Positions 26,976-36,308 of a stretch of DNA of 64,000 nucleotides are shown one piece after another. The translations under genes and the position numbers were made by a program. Within the stretch, counting starts at the first letter, position 1; the number at the start of each line of letters is the position of its first letter. Below the pieces are notes generated by a model. It ran no database searches. It was given only the letters and a program-made list of their open reading frames with translations, and was not told the origin of the DNA. Source of the DNA: Mesorhizobium muleiense (GTDB lineage Bacteria > Pseudomonadota > Alphaproteobacteria > Rhizobiales > Rhizobiaceae); NCBI RefSeq assembly GCF_900099905.1, contig NZ_FNEE01000003.1, positions 359,369-423,368 of the forward strand, written 5' to 3'.

Positions 26976-27290
26976 ATGACCGGGCCGTTTCGCCCGCGTA
27001 ACGACGGCGTCGACCTGTTCGTCCGGCTGACGCCGAAAGCGGCGATGGACAGGCTCCAAGGCATCGAGATCTCGGCAGACGGGCGAAGCCATCTGAAGGC
27101 CCGCGTCCGTGCCGTGCCGGAAAACGGCGCCGCCAACCAGGCGCTCGAACGGCTGGTCGCCAAGGCGCTGGGCGTGCCGCGATCGGCCGTCTCGGTCATC
27201 GCCGGCGGCACGGCCCGGCTGAAGACGCTGCGCATATCAGGCGATCCGGCGGCGCTGGCGAAAGCCGTCGAGGCGTTGGGTGGCGGCTAA
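26976..27290 (+). CDS. DUF167 (YggU) family protein
   Basis: A 104-residue protein of the DUF167 family, identified by VRLTPKAAMDRLQG near the start and by LKARVRAVPENGAANQALERLVAKALGV in the middle, the typical P-x-x-G-x-A-N region. It is small, soluble and basic. It lies ten bases after the yggT gene and is probably co-transcribed. Function is not established for the family. Confidence 0.9.
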   Translation: MTGPFRPRNDGVDLFVRLTPKAAMDRLQGIEISADGRSHLKARVRAVPENGAANQALERLVAKALGVPRSAVSVIAGGTARLKTLRISGDPAALAKAVEALGGG

Positions 27291-27384
27291 GCGCGCCGCG
27301 TTGAGGTGGCCTGCTGCGAGGTGCTTGTGATCAGACATCGTCGGTCCACCGAGGTTGGCGATTGGTCCTCCGTTGGCCCTCGCT

Positions 27385-29439
27385 CTACACCAGCCCGCGC
27401 TTGGCCATCATCGCTTCGGGCGACGGCATCTTGCCGCGGAAGGCGATGTAGAGCTCTTCCGGGTCCTTGGAACCGCCGGCGGCATAGATGTTTTTCCTGA
27501 GCCGCTCGGCCAGCGCCGGATTGAACAGGTCGCCCGTCTCCTCGAAGGCGGCGAAGGCGTCGGCGTCGAGGACCTCCGACCACATGTAGGAATAGTAGCC
27601 GGCCGAATAGCCGTCGCCGGCAAATATGTGGCCGAAATGCGGGGTGCGGTGGCGCATGGCGATGGTGTCGGGCATGTTGAGCCTCTCGAGCGTTTCGGCT
27701 TCGAAACGAAGCGGCTCGTCCGGCGCGTCCGGCCGTGCGTGGTAGGCCATGTCGACCAGTGCTGAGGCAGTGAACTCGACCGTGGCGAAGCCGGCGCCGA
27801 AGGTGCGCGCCGCCAGCATCTTGTCGACCAGCGCCTTCGGCATCGGTTTGCCGGTCTTCACGTGCAGCGCATGCTTTTCCAGCACCGCCGGCACCGTCAG
27901 CCAGTGCTCGTAGAGTTGCGAGGGCAGTTCGACGAAATCGCGGCTGACCGAGGTGCCCGCGACCGACGGCCAGGTGACCTCGGTCAGCATGCCATGCAGC
28001 GCATGACCGAATTCGTGGAACAGGGTTTTGGCCTCATCGACCGACAAAAGCGCTGCCTCGCCCTCCGGCGGCTTGGCGAAATTCATGATGTTGTAGATCA
28101 CCGGCCTGGAGCCATCGCCAAGCTTGTAGCCGGACTTCAGCGCGCTCATCCAGGCGCCGGAGCGCTTTGAGGGCCGCGCGAAATAGTCGGCCAGGAACAG
28201 CCCGCGCTCGCTGCCGTCGGCATTCCTGACGATGAAAACGCGCGCGTCCGGATGCCAGGTGGCGATGCCTTGCTTCTCCTCGAAGCTGATGCCGAACAAT
28301 TTTGTCGCCACGTCGAAACAGGCGTCGATGATGCGGTCGAGCTGCAGATAGGGCTTCAGCTCGGACTCGTCGAAGGCAAACTTCTCGGCGCGCAGCTTCT
28401 CCTGATAGAAGCGCCAGTCCCAGGCGGCGAATTCTTCGTTGCTGCCGGCCTCGGCCGCCAGCCGGTGCAATTCGATCTGATCGCTTGCGGCCTTTTCCAG
28501 CGCCTTTTCCCAGACCGGGTCGAGCAGCTTATGCACCGCCTCCGGCGTCTTTGCCATGGTGTCGTCGAGCTTCAGCGCGGCATAGGAAGCATAGGCGAGC
28601 AGCTTCGCCTTTTCGGCGCGCAGACGCAGCATGTCGCGCACCACGGCGGTGTTGTCGGTGGCGCCGCCGTTCTGGCCGCGCATGGTGAAGGCGCGAAAGG
28701 CGATTTCGCGCAGGTCGCGGCGCTCGGAGAAGGTCGAGAACGGCTCGTAGATCGAGCGCGACAGTGTGACGGCATAGCGGCCCTTCTGGCCGCGCATCTC
28801 CGCGGCCTCGGCCATCGCGCTTTTCAGGAATTCCGGCAGGCCGGCAATGTCGGCCTCGTCAAGAAACAGCGCCCAGTCGCGCTCGTCGGCAAGCAGGTTC
28901 TGGCCGAAATTCGTGCCCAGCGACGATAGTTCCTCATTGATCGCCGCCAGCCGCTTCTTGCCCGCGGCGTCGAGCCTGGCGCCGGAACGGACGAAATTTT
29001 TCCAGGTCTTTTCCAGCACCCGCAGCGTTTCGGCATCGAGCTTCAGGGCGTCGCGGCGCTGGTAGAGCTCGTCGATGCGGGCAAACAGCCTCTCGTTCAT
29101 CGAGATCGCCGAGAAATGCCGCGACATCTTTGGCGAGATGTCGCGCTCAAGCGCCTGGATCGCCTCGTTGGTGTGGGCGCCGGCCCGGCACCAGAAGATC
29201 GACGAGACATGGTCGAGCGCCTCGCCGCCAAGCTCGAGTGCTGCAAGCGTATTCTCGATGGTCGGGGTCTCGGCATTGCCTGATATCGCCTCGATCTCGG
29301 CCTCGTGCGCCGTCAATGCCGCATCGAAAACCCCGGAAAAATCGCCGTCGCCGATGCGGGTGAAATCGGGCAGGCCGAGCGGCCCTTGCCAGGTGGTCAG
29401 CGGATGGGCGGCGAGGTCGACGGCGGACGGCATGGGCAT
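27385..29439 (-). CDS. M3 family oligopeptidase (Dcp/OpdA-like zinc metallopeptidase)
   Basis: A 684-residue cytoplasmic zinc peptidase. The zinc site HEFGH is at residues 475-479 within TLFHEFGHALHGML, and the third ligand Glu lies in the following RDFVELPSQLYEHW segment. The length and the DYFARPSKRSGAW and GYYSYMWSEVLDADAF segments match M3 peptidases of the Dcp/oligopeptidase A branch, which degrade short peptides. No signal peptide is evident. A start two codons later (MPSAVDL) is equally possible. Confidence 0.92.
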   Translation of the reverse strand: MPMPSAVDLAAHPLTTWQGPLGLPDFTRIGDGDFSGVFDAALTAHEAEIEAISGNAETPTIENTLAALELGGEALDHVSSIFWCRAGAHTNEAIQALERDISPKMSRHFSAISMNERLFARIDELYQRRDALKLDAETLRVLEKTWKNFVRSGARLDAAGKKRLAAINEELSSLGTNFGQNLLADERDWALFLDEADIAGLPEFLKSAMAEAAEMRGQKGRYAVTLSRSIYEPFSTFSERRDLREIAFRAFTMRGQNGGATDNTAVVRDMLRLRAEKAKLLAYASYAALKLDDTMAKTPEAVHKLLDPVWEKALEKAASDQIELHRLAAEAGSNEEFAAWDWRFYQEKLRAEKFAFDESELKPYLQLDRIIDACFDVATKLFGISFEEKQGIATWHPDARVFIVRNADGSERGLFLADYFARPSKRSGAWMSALKSGYKLGDGSRPVIYNIMNFAKPPEGEAALLSVDEAKTLFHEFGHALHGMLTEVTWPSVAGTSVSRDFVELPSQLYEHWLTVPAVLEKHALHVKTGKPMPKALVDKMLAARTFGAGFATVEFTASALVDMAYHARPDAPDEPLRFEAETLERLNMPDTIAMRHRTPHFGHIFAGDGYSAGYYSYMWSEVLDADAFAAFEETGDLFNPALAERLRKNIYAAGGSKDPEELYIAFRGKMPSPEAMMAKRGLV

Positions 29440-29540
29440 TCTTCCGTTAAGTGAGGGGCTTTCGCTGAGTGACTGTGGAGGCAGGGCGCGAGCATCACCG
29501 ATGTAAGGCGCTGGCTTGCCGCACGCAATATCGCGGCTGG

Positions 29541-29951
29541 TCAGTAGCTATCGCAGTTTTCGGCGATCGCCGCCTGCGAGCTGGCAGTGATGCGGTTGTC
29601 GGCGATCGCGAAGGTTTCCTGCATCAGCACGTCGTTATTGGGGAAATCATAACAGGCGATCACAGTGGTGACGCCGCCCTCGGTCTTCTCGATCCGATGC
29701 CGGATTTCAGCCCCGGCGACTGCGCCCTCCCAGTCGTCGATGGAGGCGATGAATTCCTGCTTGGTCTGGACGACGCCGAGATCGTCGAGTTTTATCCGGA
29801 CGTCGTCGGCAAGCAGGTCCGACAGTTCCGTGCGATCGGCGACCAGCAGCGCCGCATACCAGCGGCCGATGAGCGCACCGTCGTCGGCGCGGGCGGATAT
29901 GACTGAAAACAGCAGCGCCGCTGCGGCCAAAGCGATCGAACGGCATGCCAT
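29541..29951 (-). CDS. Exported small protein, NTF2/SnoaL-like
   Basis: A 136-residue protein with a clear signal peptide (1-22, ending ISARADD). The mature part resembles the cone-shaped NTF2-like fold used by many small periplasmic proteins: ALIGRWYAALLVADRTELSDLLADDVRIKL, then TKQEFIASIDDWEGAVAG and a C-terminal beta-rich half. The assignment is from pattern only. A strong ribosome site (GGAGG) overlaps the stop of the carbonic anhydrase gene upstream, so the two are probably one operon. Function is unknown. Confidence 0.7.
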   Translation of the reverse strand: MACRSIALAAAALLFSVISARADDGALIGRWYAALLVADRTELSDLLADDVRIKLDDLGVVQTKQEFIASIDDWEGAVAGAEIRHRIEKTEGGVTTVIACYDFPNNDVLMQETFAIADNRITASSQAAIAENCDSY

Positions 29952-29960
29952 GCAACCCTC

Positions 29961-30605
29961 CTACGTCATCTCCGGCCGCTCGAAGTCGCCGGTGTCCTTG
30001 TTCATCACCCAGAGTTCGCCGGTCGAGATGTCGAACCAGGCGCCGTGCAGCGACAGCCGTCCCTTGCCTTCCAGGATCGAGACGCAGGGAAAGGTCCTGA
30101 GATTGGCGATCGAATAGCGGATCGAAATGCGCTCGAGCGCGGTCTGCCGCTCGGTCGCCGTCATGAAGGTGCTGGACGAAACGGTCTCGGCCGCCGGCGC
30201 AATCAGGCTCATCCACTTGCCGATGAAGTCGCCGGGCGACAACGGCGCGGCGGTACTGTCGAGTGCCGCGCGGATGCCGCCGCAGCGGCCATGGCCCATC
30301 ACCACGATGTTCTTGACCTTGAGGCTCTGCACGGCGAACTCGAGCGCCGCCGAGGTCGAGTGGAACTGGTCGTCGGGCGCATAGGGCGGCACCAGATTGC
30401 CGACATTGCGCAGCACGAAGAGTTCGCCGGGGCCAGCGTCGAAGATCGCCTCGGGTGCCGCGCGGGAGTCGCAGCAAGCAATGATCATCGTTTCGGGGGC
30501 CTGGCCCTCGCGAGCAAGCGAGCGATAGCGTCCGCTTTCGGCGAGATAGCGGCCGTTCATGAAATTGCGGTAGCCGGTGAGCAGATGGTCAGGGAGATGA
30601 GGCAT
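29961..30605 (-). CDS. Beta-class carbonic anhydrase
   Basis: A 214-residue enzyme that interconverts CO2 and bicarbonate. Zinc ligands are Cys45 (CCDSR), His105 and Cys108 (GHGRCGG), with the catalytic Asp46-Arg48 pair. The GELFVLRNVGNLVPP segment is typical of the class. It lies upstream of a small exported protein in the same direction. No signal peptide is seen, so it is probably cytoplasmic. Confidence 0.95.
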   Translation of the reverse strand: MPHLPDHLLTGYRNFMNGRYLAESGRYRSLAREGQAPETMIIACCDSRAAPEAIFDAGPGELFVLRNVGNLVPPYAPDDQFHSTSAALEFAVQSLKVKNIVVMGHGRCGGIRAALDSTAAPLSPGDFIGKWMSLIAPAAETVSSSTFMTATERQTALERISIRYSIANLRTFPCVSILEGKGRLSLHGAWFDISTGELWVMNKDTGDFERPEMT

Positions 30606-30759
30606 TGGCGGCGTCTGGAGCCTTTCCGGGTTAGGCGGCAGCTCTTTGGGTCAGGAAGGCTCTAGCGGCAAAAGCCGGTCGCGAGCAATGCTGAATCGCG
30701 AAGGACGTGGTTGCCATTCGCCAATGCGATTGCCTCGCCGATAGACGGGACCAAGAAAT

Positions 30760-31515
30760 TCATGCCCAGATCGCGACAGGGATGCCAAATCGGTCGGCGA
30801 GCGGCGGATCCGGAAATGGCCTTGCCTCGCCGCTGGCGATGCGGCCGGCGATCAGCATCATCGCTGCGGCGTCGAGAAGGTCGTCGGCAGCAGCGCCTGG
30901 CGGCGGCGTCCGGTCGAGAAAGCCCCTGACATAACCCTGTCGGCAAAGCAGCGCCTTGCGTTCCGCCATGCCGGCCGGGTTGACGGCGCCCTTGATCTTC
31001 TTCGGCAGGCGCATCGCCTGATCCTCGTTCAGCCGGCAGAAGGCGACTTCCGGATGCGATTCGAAGACGCGGCGGCGCAGTTCGGGACGTGCGATCAGCA
31101 CGGCATCGATCTCGCGGATCTTGGCAAAGATGCCAAAAGCCTGGATCGAGACGCCGCGCGGCGGATCGGAGGTCGCCTTGGCCACTGCGCTTGCCTGGCG
31201 ATGCGCGGCATGCCAGGCCTCGATCGTGGTGAAGCCGTCCGTATGCGCATAAAGCGCCGCACGCGAGGGGATGGCGAAGACGCTGGATTGCCTGTTGCCA
31301 AGCAGCGGCCGCACCAGCGCTTCGGGCCCGCGGCCGCCCTTTTGCGAAACATCGGGCAGGCCGATCGGCATGTCGACGGCGACTGTCGCATCGATCGGCA
31401 ATGCGTCGAGCAGTGCTGCGAAGCTTGGAAAAACGGCTGCCGAGGGGGCTGCGCCCGGATCGCGGCGAACGGCGATCCAGCCGGCCTTGCAGCCATCGAC
31501 GCCGACGACAGTCAC
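30760..31515 (-). CDS. DUF429 domain protein
   Basis: A 251-residue protein of the DUF429 family, with an RNase H-like start (VTVVGVDGCKAGWIAV) and the acidic segment TVAVDMPIGLPD about 45 residues later. ESHPEVAFCRLN and DDLLDAAAMM follow, each with conserved acidic residues. The GTG start at 31515 overlaps the pdxY stop (GTGA), fixing the start; the frame is open much further upstream but only as a shadow of pdxY. Family members are suspected nucleases or nucleotide-binding proteins, without proven function. Confidence 0.85.
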   Translation of the reverse strand: MTVVGVDGCKAGWIAVRRDPGAAPSAAVFPSFAALLDALPIDATVAVDMPIGLPDVSQKGGRGPEALVRPLLGNRQSSVFAIPSRAALYAHTDGFTTIEAWHAAHRQASAVAKATSDPPRGVSIQAFGIFAKIREIDAVLIARPELRRRVFESHPEVAFCRLNEDQAMRLPKKIKGAVNPAGMAERKALLCRQGYVRGFLDRTPPPGAAADDLLDAAAMMLIAGRIASGEARPFPDPPLADRFGIPVAIWA

Positions 31516-32396
31516 GCTCTTTTGTCCCGCCCCGGATGCAGGAGATGGCGAAGCTGCACCATCGCCATCGGGTGCGACAGGCTCTGTGCATCGGTTTCGA
31601 GCTGCAATTCGTCGCCGCCGCGCTTGGCGGTGCGCGCCAGGATCTCGTAGACCGCCGCCGTGGTCGACTGCAGTGCCTTGATCGCCGGCTGGCCGGACAG
31701 GATGCGCGCCAGATAGACGGCCGCCGTCAGGTCGCCGAGCCCATTGGGCGGCTTGTCGATGAGGCGATGCTCGGCGAGCAGCGCCTGGTTGCCGTTGAGC
31801 AGCAGATTGCCGGTGCCGCCGGCCATCATCGCCGGCGCCGAAGTGACCAGCATGGTCGACGGCCCGGCATGAAGGGCGGCCGCCATCACCGCTTTGAGGT
31901 CGGGCAGCGGCGCTCCCGCCATCCATTCCAGCTCGTAGCGGTTGGGCGTGGCGATGTCGGCGATCGGCATCAGCCGGTCGCGCATCGCAATGGCGGTCGC
32001 CTCCGGCACATAGAGCCCGCCCGAATCGCCCATCACCGGGTCGCAGATATAGACGGCGTCCGGCGTCTTCGCCTTGACCGCGCCGACCAGCGAGGCGACG
32101 GCGTCGGCCTGGCCGCCTTCGCCGAGATAGCCGGACAGCACCGCGCCGACCTCGCCCAGCCACGGCGCGCGCTCGAGATCGGCCATCAGCGCCCTGAATT
32201 GATCGAGCGGCGGCACGATGCGCGTCGCCCGTCCATGGCCCGGATGCCAGGGCAGGATGATGGTCGGCACCGCCCACACCGGAAAGCCCAGCGTCTCCAG
32301 CGCAAAGACCGCGGCGCGGTTGCCGACCGAGCCGCGCGCGACATGGCTGGAAATGACGATGACCGCGCGCGGCGCGTCGTGTTCTTCGTTGCTCAC
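31512..32396 (-). CDS. pdxY: Pyridoxal kinase
   Basis: A 294-residue ribokinase-fold kinase that phosphorylates pyridoxal in the vitamin B6 salvage pathway. Recognisable parts are the N-terminal VIVISSHVARGSVGNRAAVFALE, YICDPVMGDSGGLYVPE, and the anion-hole/catalytic region PPNGLGDLTAAVYLA. In that last segment the usual G-x-GD is GLGD, keeping the catalytic Asp. Start and length match PdxY. It overlaps the DUF429 gene downstream. Confidence 0.9.
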   Translation of the reverse strand: MSNEEHDAPRAVIVISSHVARGSVGNRAAVFALETLGFPVWAVPTIILPWHPGHGRATRIVPPLDQFRALMADLERAPWLGEVGAVLSGYLGEGGQADAVASLVGAVKAKTPDAVYICDPVMGDSGGLYVPEATAIAMRDRLMPIADIATPNRYELEWMAGAPLPDLKAVMAAALHAGPSTMLVTSAPAMMAGGTGNLLLNGNQALLAEHRLIDKPPNGLGDLTAAVYLARILSGQPAIKALQSTTAAVYEILARTAKRGGDELQLETDAQSLSHPMAMVQLRHLLHPGRDKRA

Positions 32397-32403
32397 GAGG
32401 TTC

Positions 32404-32646
32404 CTAACCCTGGATGATGAAAAGCACGAGCCAGATCAACAGGCCAATGCCGACAATGAACCCCAGCGCCCGGCCAATGCGCGTGCCCCAATATTCGATC
32501 GGGTCCGCCCGGTCGGCGTCTGCTGCAGTGACGTCATCGCGCGCACCCTTCGCGGTCCGCGCAACGGACGAGGCCGGGTCGGTTTCACTTGCCACGCGCT
32601 CGATGATGCGGCGCGATTCGTCGTCGCTGTCCTGGCGTCCCGCCAT
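32404..32646 (-). CDS. Small C-terminally anchored membrane protein
   Basis: An 80-residue protein: a charged N-terminal half (SDDESRRIIERVASETDP...) and a single hydrophobic C-terminal segment (about 58-79, GRALGFIVGIGLLIWLVLFIIQG). The ATG at 32646 has AGGG about eight bases upstream; a longer frame to 32724 lacks a ribosome site. It ends seven bases before the pdxY start and probably belongs to that operon. No function is recognised. Confidence 0.7.
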   Translation of the reverse strand: MAGRQDSDDESRRIIERVASETDPASSVARTAKGARDDVTAADADRADPIEYWGTRIGRALGFIVGIGLLIWLVLFIIQG

Positions 32647-32807
32647 GGCTATGCCCTGTTTTCGCAGCGACTTTAACCTGTTCGCCCGGTCAATCACAGG
32701 GCCTGAGAGTGAATGCCAAAGCACCAGCAGCGCCCCAGGTTGAGGTCATGTTCTTGCGCGCAGATTGTGGTAATGCTTCGCCCGTCAGTCTTGTTGAGGG
32801 ATTTTCC

Positions 32808-33440
32808 ATGCCTGCCCTTTCCTCCCCTTTCGTCTTCCGCAACCTGCCAGCCTTGCTGATGATGGCGATCGTGCTGCCGCTGCTGGCCGGCTGCGGCTAC
32901 AACACAATTCCGACGGCAGAGGAAAACGCCAAGGCCGCATGGAGCCAGGTGCTGAACCAGTACCAGCGCCGCGCCGATCTCATTCCCAACCTGGTCGAGA
33001 CGGTCAAGGGCTATGCGGCGCATGAGAAGGAGACGCTCGATGCCGTGGTCGAGGCGCGCGCCAAGGCGACGGAGGTGACGGTGACGCCCGACACGCTGAG
33101 CGATCCGGAAGCGGTCAAGAGATTCCAGGACAGTCAAGCCGGCCTGACCAGCGCGCTGTCGCGGTTGCTGGCAGTGGTGGAGAATTATCCCGACCTCAAG
33201 GCCAACCAGAATTTTCTGGCGCTGCAGGCGCAGCTCGAAGGCACCGAGAACCGCATCTCGGTCGCCCGACGCGACTATATCGAGGCGGTGCGGGAGTATA
33301 ATCTGACGCTGAGGACCTTCCCGTCGGTGATTTGGGCGACCCTGTGGTTCCGCGACAATCAGCCATTCGCCAATTTCACCATCGAGGAAGACAAGATGCA
33401 GACGCCGAAGGTCGATTTCGGCACGCAGCAGGGTGGGTGA
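32808..33440 (+). CDS. LemA family lipoprotein
   Basis: A 210-residue LemA-family protein with an N-terminal signal and lipobox LLAGCGY (lipidation at about Cys29). The long helical core starts YNTIPTAEENAKAAWSQVLNQYQRRADLIPNLVETVKGYAAHEKET, the LemA hallmark, and ends with the FNLTLRTFPS-type segment YNLTLRTFPSVIWA. The ATG at 32808 follows a GAGGG site. LemA proteins commonly sit with TPM-domain proteins, as here. Their role is envelope-related but not defined. Confidence 0.9.
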   Translation: MPALSSPFVFRNLPALLMMAIVLPLLAGCGYNTIPTAEENAKAAWSQVLNQYQRRADLIPNLVETVKGYAAHEKETLDAVVEARAKATEVTVTPDTLSDPEAVKRFQDSQAGLTSALSRLLAVVENYPDLKANQNFLALQAQLEGTENRISVARRDYIEAVREYNLTLRTFPSVIWATLWFRDNQPFANFTIEEDKMQTPKVDFGTQQGG

Positions 33441-33478
33441 TCGGCGCTTGGCGAGCGCAGTTCCATTGACCTTGTACT

Positions 33479-33534
33479 CCGTCCCACCCCCCTCTGTCCT
33501 GCCGGACATCTCCCCCTCAAGGGGGGTGGGACGG
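33479..33534. repeat. Palindromic repeat overlapping the start of the TPM gene
   Basis: CCGTCCCACCCCC (33479-33491) is the reverse complement of GGGGGTGGGACGG (33522-33534). The interior holds TGTCCTGCCGGACA and TCCCCCTCAAGGGGGG. The core matches the repeat at 20986. It lies between lemA and the TPM gene and includes the likely GTG start of the latter. Confidence 0.8.
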
Positions 33535-34353
33535 AACGCAAGCCTTGCATTCCTGCCGGTTGCTCTAGCCCTTCTCTACTTAGCCCTCTTCCTCCCCCTC
33601 GCCACCCTTGCCGCCGAATTGCCTGCCCTGACCGGGCGGGTCGTCGACAATGCCGGCATCATCGACGCCGCAACCGAGGCGGCGCTGACCCGCAAGCTTG
33701 CGGATTTCGAGGCCAAGAGCTCTGACCAGATCGTCGTCGCGACGCTTCCTGGCCTCGACGGCGAGGAGATCGAGCCCTTCGCCAACCGGCTGTTCCGCGC
33801 CTGGAAGCTCGGCCAGGCCGGCGAGGACAATGGCGTGCTTTTGCTGGTCGCCAGGGACGACCGCAAGATGCGCATCGAGGTCGGCTACGGGCTGGAAGGC
33901 ACGCTGACCGACCTGCACACCAGGCTGATCATCGAAAACGACATGGTGCCGGCCTTCCGCGCCGGCGATTTCTCCGGCGGCATAATGAAGGCCGTCGACG
34001 ACATGGTCATGGTGTTGGAAGGCAATCCGGAAGAGCTGGAAGCGCGCGGGACCCGCAACCAGCAGCCGCCATTCAACACCGACGATCTGTTCTTTGCGAT
34101 CTTCATAAGCATATGGGCGATCATCTTCTTCGGCAGCATCGCCGCCTCCATTCTGCCGCCGATCTTCGGCCGGAAGATCGGCCCCGGTCGCTATCGCTGG
34201 CTGGGCATGATTTTCGAGCCGGGCCGGCAATCTTCTGGCGGTTGGTCGTCCGGCGGGGGAGGCTGGTCGTCGGGCGGAGGAGGCTCAGGCGGTGGCGGCT
34301 TTTCGGGCGGCGGCGGCTCGTCCGGTGGCGGCGGATCTTCAGGAAGCTGGTGA
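33526..34353 (+). CDS. TPM domain protein with Gly/Ser-rich tail (YgcG family)
   Basis: A protein of about 275 residues: signal peptide (about 1-30, cut near LAAELPAL), TPM domain (TGRVVDNAGIIDAATEAALTR..., with DQIVVATLPGL and KMRIEVGYGLEG), one membrane helix at about 190-215, and a low-complexity Gly/Ser/Trp tail. The start is uncertain: GTG at 33526 lies in the right arm of a palindromic repeat and gives a normal signal peptide. GTG at 33433 overlaps lemA but would put the whole repeat into the coding region. TPM proteins of this kind accompany LemA and a second TPM protein, as here. Confidence 0.82.
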   Translation: MGRNASLAFLPVALALLYLALFLPLATLAAELPALTGRVVDNAGIIDAATEAALTRKLADFEAKSSDQIVVATLPGLDGEEIEPFANRLFRAWKLGQAGEDNGVLLLVARDDRKMRIEVGYGLEGTLTDLHTRLIIENDMVPAFRAGDFSGGIMKAVDDMVMVLEGNPEELEARGTRNQQPPFNTDDLFFAIFISIWAIIFFGSIAASILPPIFGRKIGPGRYRWLGMIFEPGRQSSGGWSSGGGGWSSGGGGSGGGGFSGGGGSSGGGGSSGSW

Positions 34354-34361
34354 GACACGAC

Positions 34362-35000
34362 ATGACAACTCGACCGATCAGCCGCGAGGATCATGACCGC
34401 ATCGCCAAAGCGATCCGCGTCGCCGAATCAAACACCGACGGCGAAATCTACTGCGTCGTCGCCTATGCCAGCGACGGCTATTTCTTTCCGGCCGCCTTCA
34501 TGGCGACGCTGGCGATGCTCGTCGTCAGCCTCGCCGTCAGTTACGGGCTGGAAGCGTGGTGGCTGTCGATCCGCTTGCCGCATTTCGTCATCGCCCAGCT
34601 TCTGGCGATGGCCTCGGTGCTTGTGCTGTTGTGGGCGCTGCCCGGCTTGCGCATCCACCTGGTGCCGAGACGGCTGCGTTACCAGGCCGCGCACGCCAAT
34701 GCGATAAAGCAGTTCCTCGCCCGCAACGTCCACCGCACCACGGCGCGCACCGGCGTGCTGGTGTTCGTTTCGATTGCCGAGCACTACGCCGAAGTGATCG
34801 CCGACAGCGGCATCGACAGCCGCGTCGGCCAGCATGTCTGGGACGGCGTCGTCCGCGACCTTACCGCGCATGCCCGCGACGATCGTCTCGCCGACGGCTT
34901 CATCAAGGCGATCGAAGCGACGGGTGCGGTGCTGGCCGAGCATTTCCCGGTTTCTTCCGGCGACAGCAACGAGCTCGACGATCATCTGGTCGAAATCTGA
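34362..35000 (+). CDS. Second TPM domain membrane protein
   Basis: A 212-residue protein beginning at the ATG eight bases after the preceding TPM gene. The N-terminal part (ISREDHDRIAKAIRVAESNTDGEIYCVVA) is the start of the TPM domain, interrupted by two membrane segments (about 42-66 and 76-98). The rest of the domain follows in TARTGVLVFVSIAEHYAEVIADSGIDSRV. Its position after LemA and the YgcG-like protein is the standard three-gene arrangement. It is thought to face the periplasm or membrane surface; function is unknown. Confidence 0.85.
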   Translation: MTTRPISREDHDRIAKAIRVAESNTDGEIYCVVAYASDGYFFPAAFMATLAMLVVSLAVSYGLEAWWLSIRLPHFVIAQLLAMASVLVLLWALPGLRIHLVPRRLRYQAAHANAIKQFLARNVHRTTARTGVLVFVSIAEHYAEVIADSGIDSRVGQHVWDGVVRDLTAHARDDRLADGFIKAIEATGAVLAEHFPVSSGDSNELDDHLVEI

Positions 35001-35116
35001 GTCGCTACGAACGGTTTTTTCAGCACTCAACGGCACGTCTATCGTCTGTGCGAAAGCTTGGGAGCGGCTGACCGGACTCTTGCAATCGGGCGGTGCGGGT
35101 TTATGGTTAACCAATC

Positions 35117-35623
35117 ATGAAGACGCTGAGCATCGACATCAGGAAAGCCGAGCCGCGCGACGCAAGCGCCATCGCCGACGTGCACCTGCTGGCCTGGCGC
35201 GGCGCCTACTCCGGCATCATTCCGCATCGCACGCTGACATCGATGATCAACCGCCGCGGCGCCGACTGGTGGGCGAACGCCATCCGCCGCGCCGCCACCG
35301 TCCTGGTTGTCGAGATCGGCGGCAAGGTTGCCGGCTACGCCACGATCGGCAAGAACCGCGCCCGCGAGCTCAAGCAGCAGGGCGAGATCTACGAACTTTA
35401 CGTGCGCCCGGAATATCAGGGCATCGGGCTCGGCAGCCGGCTATTCTCGGCAGCACGGGCGCGACTGGCAGACCACGGGCTGAAAGGCATGGTGGTGTGG
35501 GCGCTGGAGGACAACCAGAACGCGCTCACCTTCTATGCCGGCGCCGGCGGCCGCGACGTCGCCGAGGGCGTCGAGGTTTTCGAGCAGAAGGCTCTGAAGA
35601 AGGTCGCCTTCGTCTGGGAATGA
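35117..35623 (+). CDS. GNAT family N-acetyltransferase
   Basis: A 168-residue acetyltransferase. The acetyl-CoA loop is [19 protein letters not shown] (Q-x-x-G-x-G at about 99-104), preceded by the strand [25 protein letters not shown] is the usual C-terminal motif. The N-terminal [24 protein letters not shown] is the acceptor-side helix pair. No neighbour indicates the substrate. Confidence 0.88.
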   Translation: MKTLSIDIRKAEPRDASAIADVHLLAWRGAYSGIIPHRTLTSMINRRGADWWANAIRRAATVLVVEIGGKVAGYATIGKNRARELKQQGEIYELYVRPEYQGIGLGSRLFSAARARLADHGLKGMVVWALEDNQNALTFYAGAGGRDVAEGVEVFEQKALKKVAFVWE

Positions 35624-35735
35624 CGGCTCGACACGCCTCTCGCCAGCAGCCTCAGCCGATTTCAGTACCATTCGCCGCATTGCACCATGCGCCGCTGCCC
35701 GCTATCGGTTTCCAATCGAAAGAGGGACAAAAGCC

Positions 35736-36269
35736 ATGCGTATCGAAGCCATCGCCATCGGAAAGAACCCGCCGGAGGACATCAACGTCATCATCGAGGT
35801 GCCGATCGGCGGCGAGCCGATCAAGTACGAGATGGACAAGGAGGCCGGCACGCTGTTCGTCGACCGCTTCCTGCACACCTCGATGCGCTATCCCGGCAAT
35901 TACGGCTTCGTGCCGCACACGCTGTCGGGTGACGGCGACCCGATCGACGTGCTGGTCTGTAACACGCGGGCGCTGGTGCCGGGTTGCGTCATCAATGTGC
36001 GGCCGATCGGCGTGCTGGTGATGGAGGACAATTCCGGCCTCGACGAAAAGATCATCGCGGTGCCGTCGCCCAAGCTGACGCTGCGCTACGAGAACGTCAC
36101 CGAATACACGCACCTGCCCGACATCACCCGCCAGCAGGTGCAGCACTTCTTCGAACACTACAAGGATCTCGAACCCGGCAAATGGGTCAAGATCGAGGGC
36201 TGGCACGACGCCGCCTACGCCAAGAAGATGATCGTCGAGGCGATCGAACGGGCCAAGGCAACCAAGTAG
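35736..36269 (+). CDS. ppa: Inorganic pyrophosphatase
   Basis: A 177-residue family I soluble pyrophosphatase that hydrolyses PPi from biosynthetic reactions. The metal-binding signature DGDPIDVLV lies at about residues 66-74, with further acidic residues in [20 protein letters not shown]. The N-terminal [16 protein letters not shown] and [12 protein letters not shown] segments are typical. An AAAGAGGG site precedes the ATG. Single gene, convergent with the next one across a palindromic repeat. Confidence 0.95.
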   Translation: MRIEAIAIGKNPPEDINVIIEVPIGGEPIKYEMDKEAGTLFVDRFLHTSMRYPGNYGFVPHTLSGDGDPIDVLVCNTRALVPGCVINVRPIGVLVMEDNSGLDEKIIAVPSPKLTLRYENVTEYTHLPDITRQQVQHFFEHYKDLEPGKWVKIEGWHDAAYAKKMIVEAIERAKATK

Positions 36270-36308
36270 CCGAACGCCTGAAGTTGCGAGCAAACTGCTG
36301 GCGTAGCG

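Noticed and set aside
31516..32277. N-terminal extension of the DUF429 frame
   Set aside because: It runs entirely within pdxY in another frame, and a GTG at 31515 overlapping the pdxY stop explains the true start.
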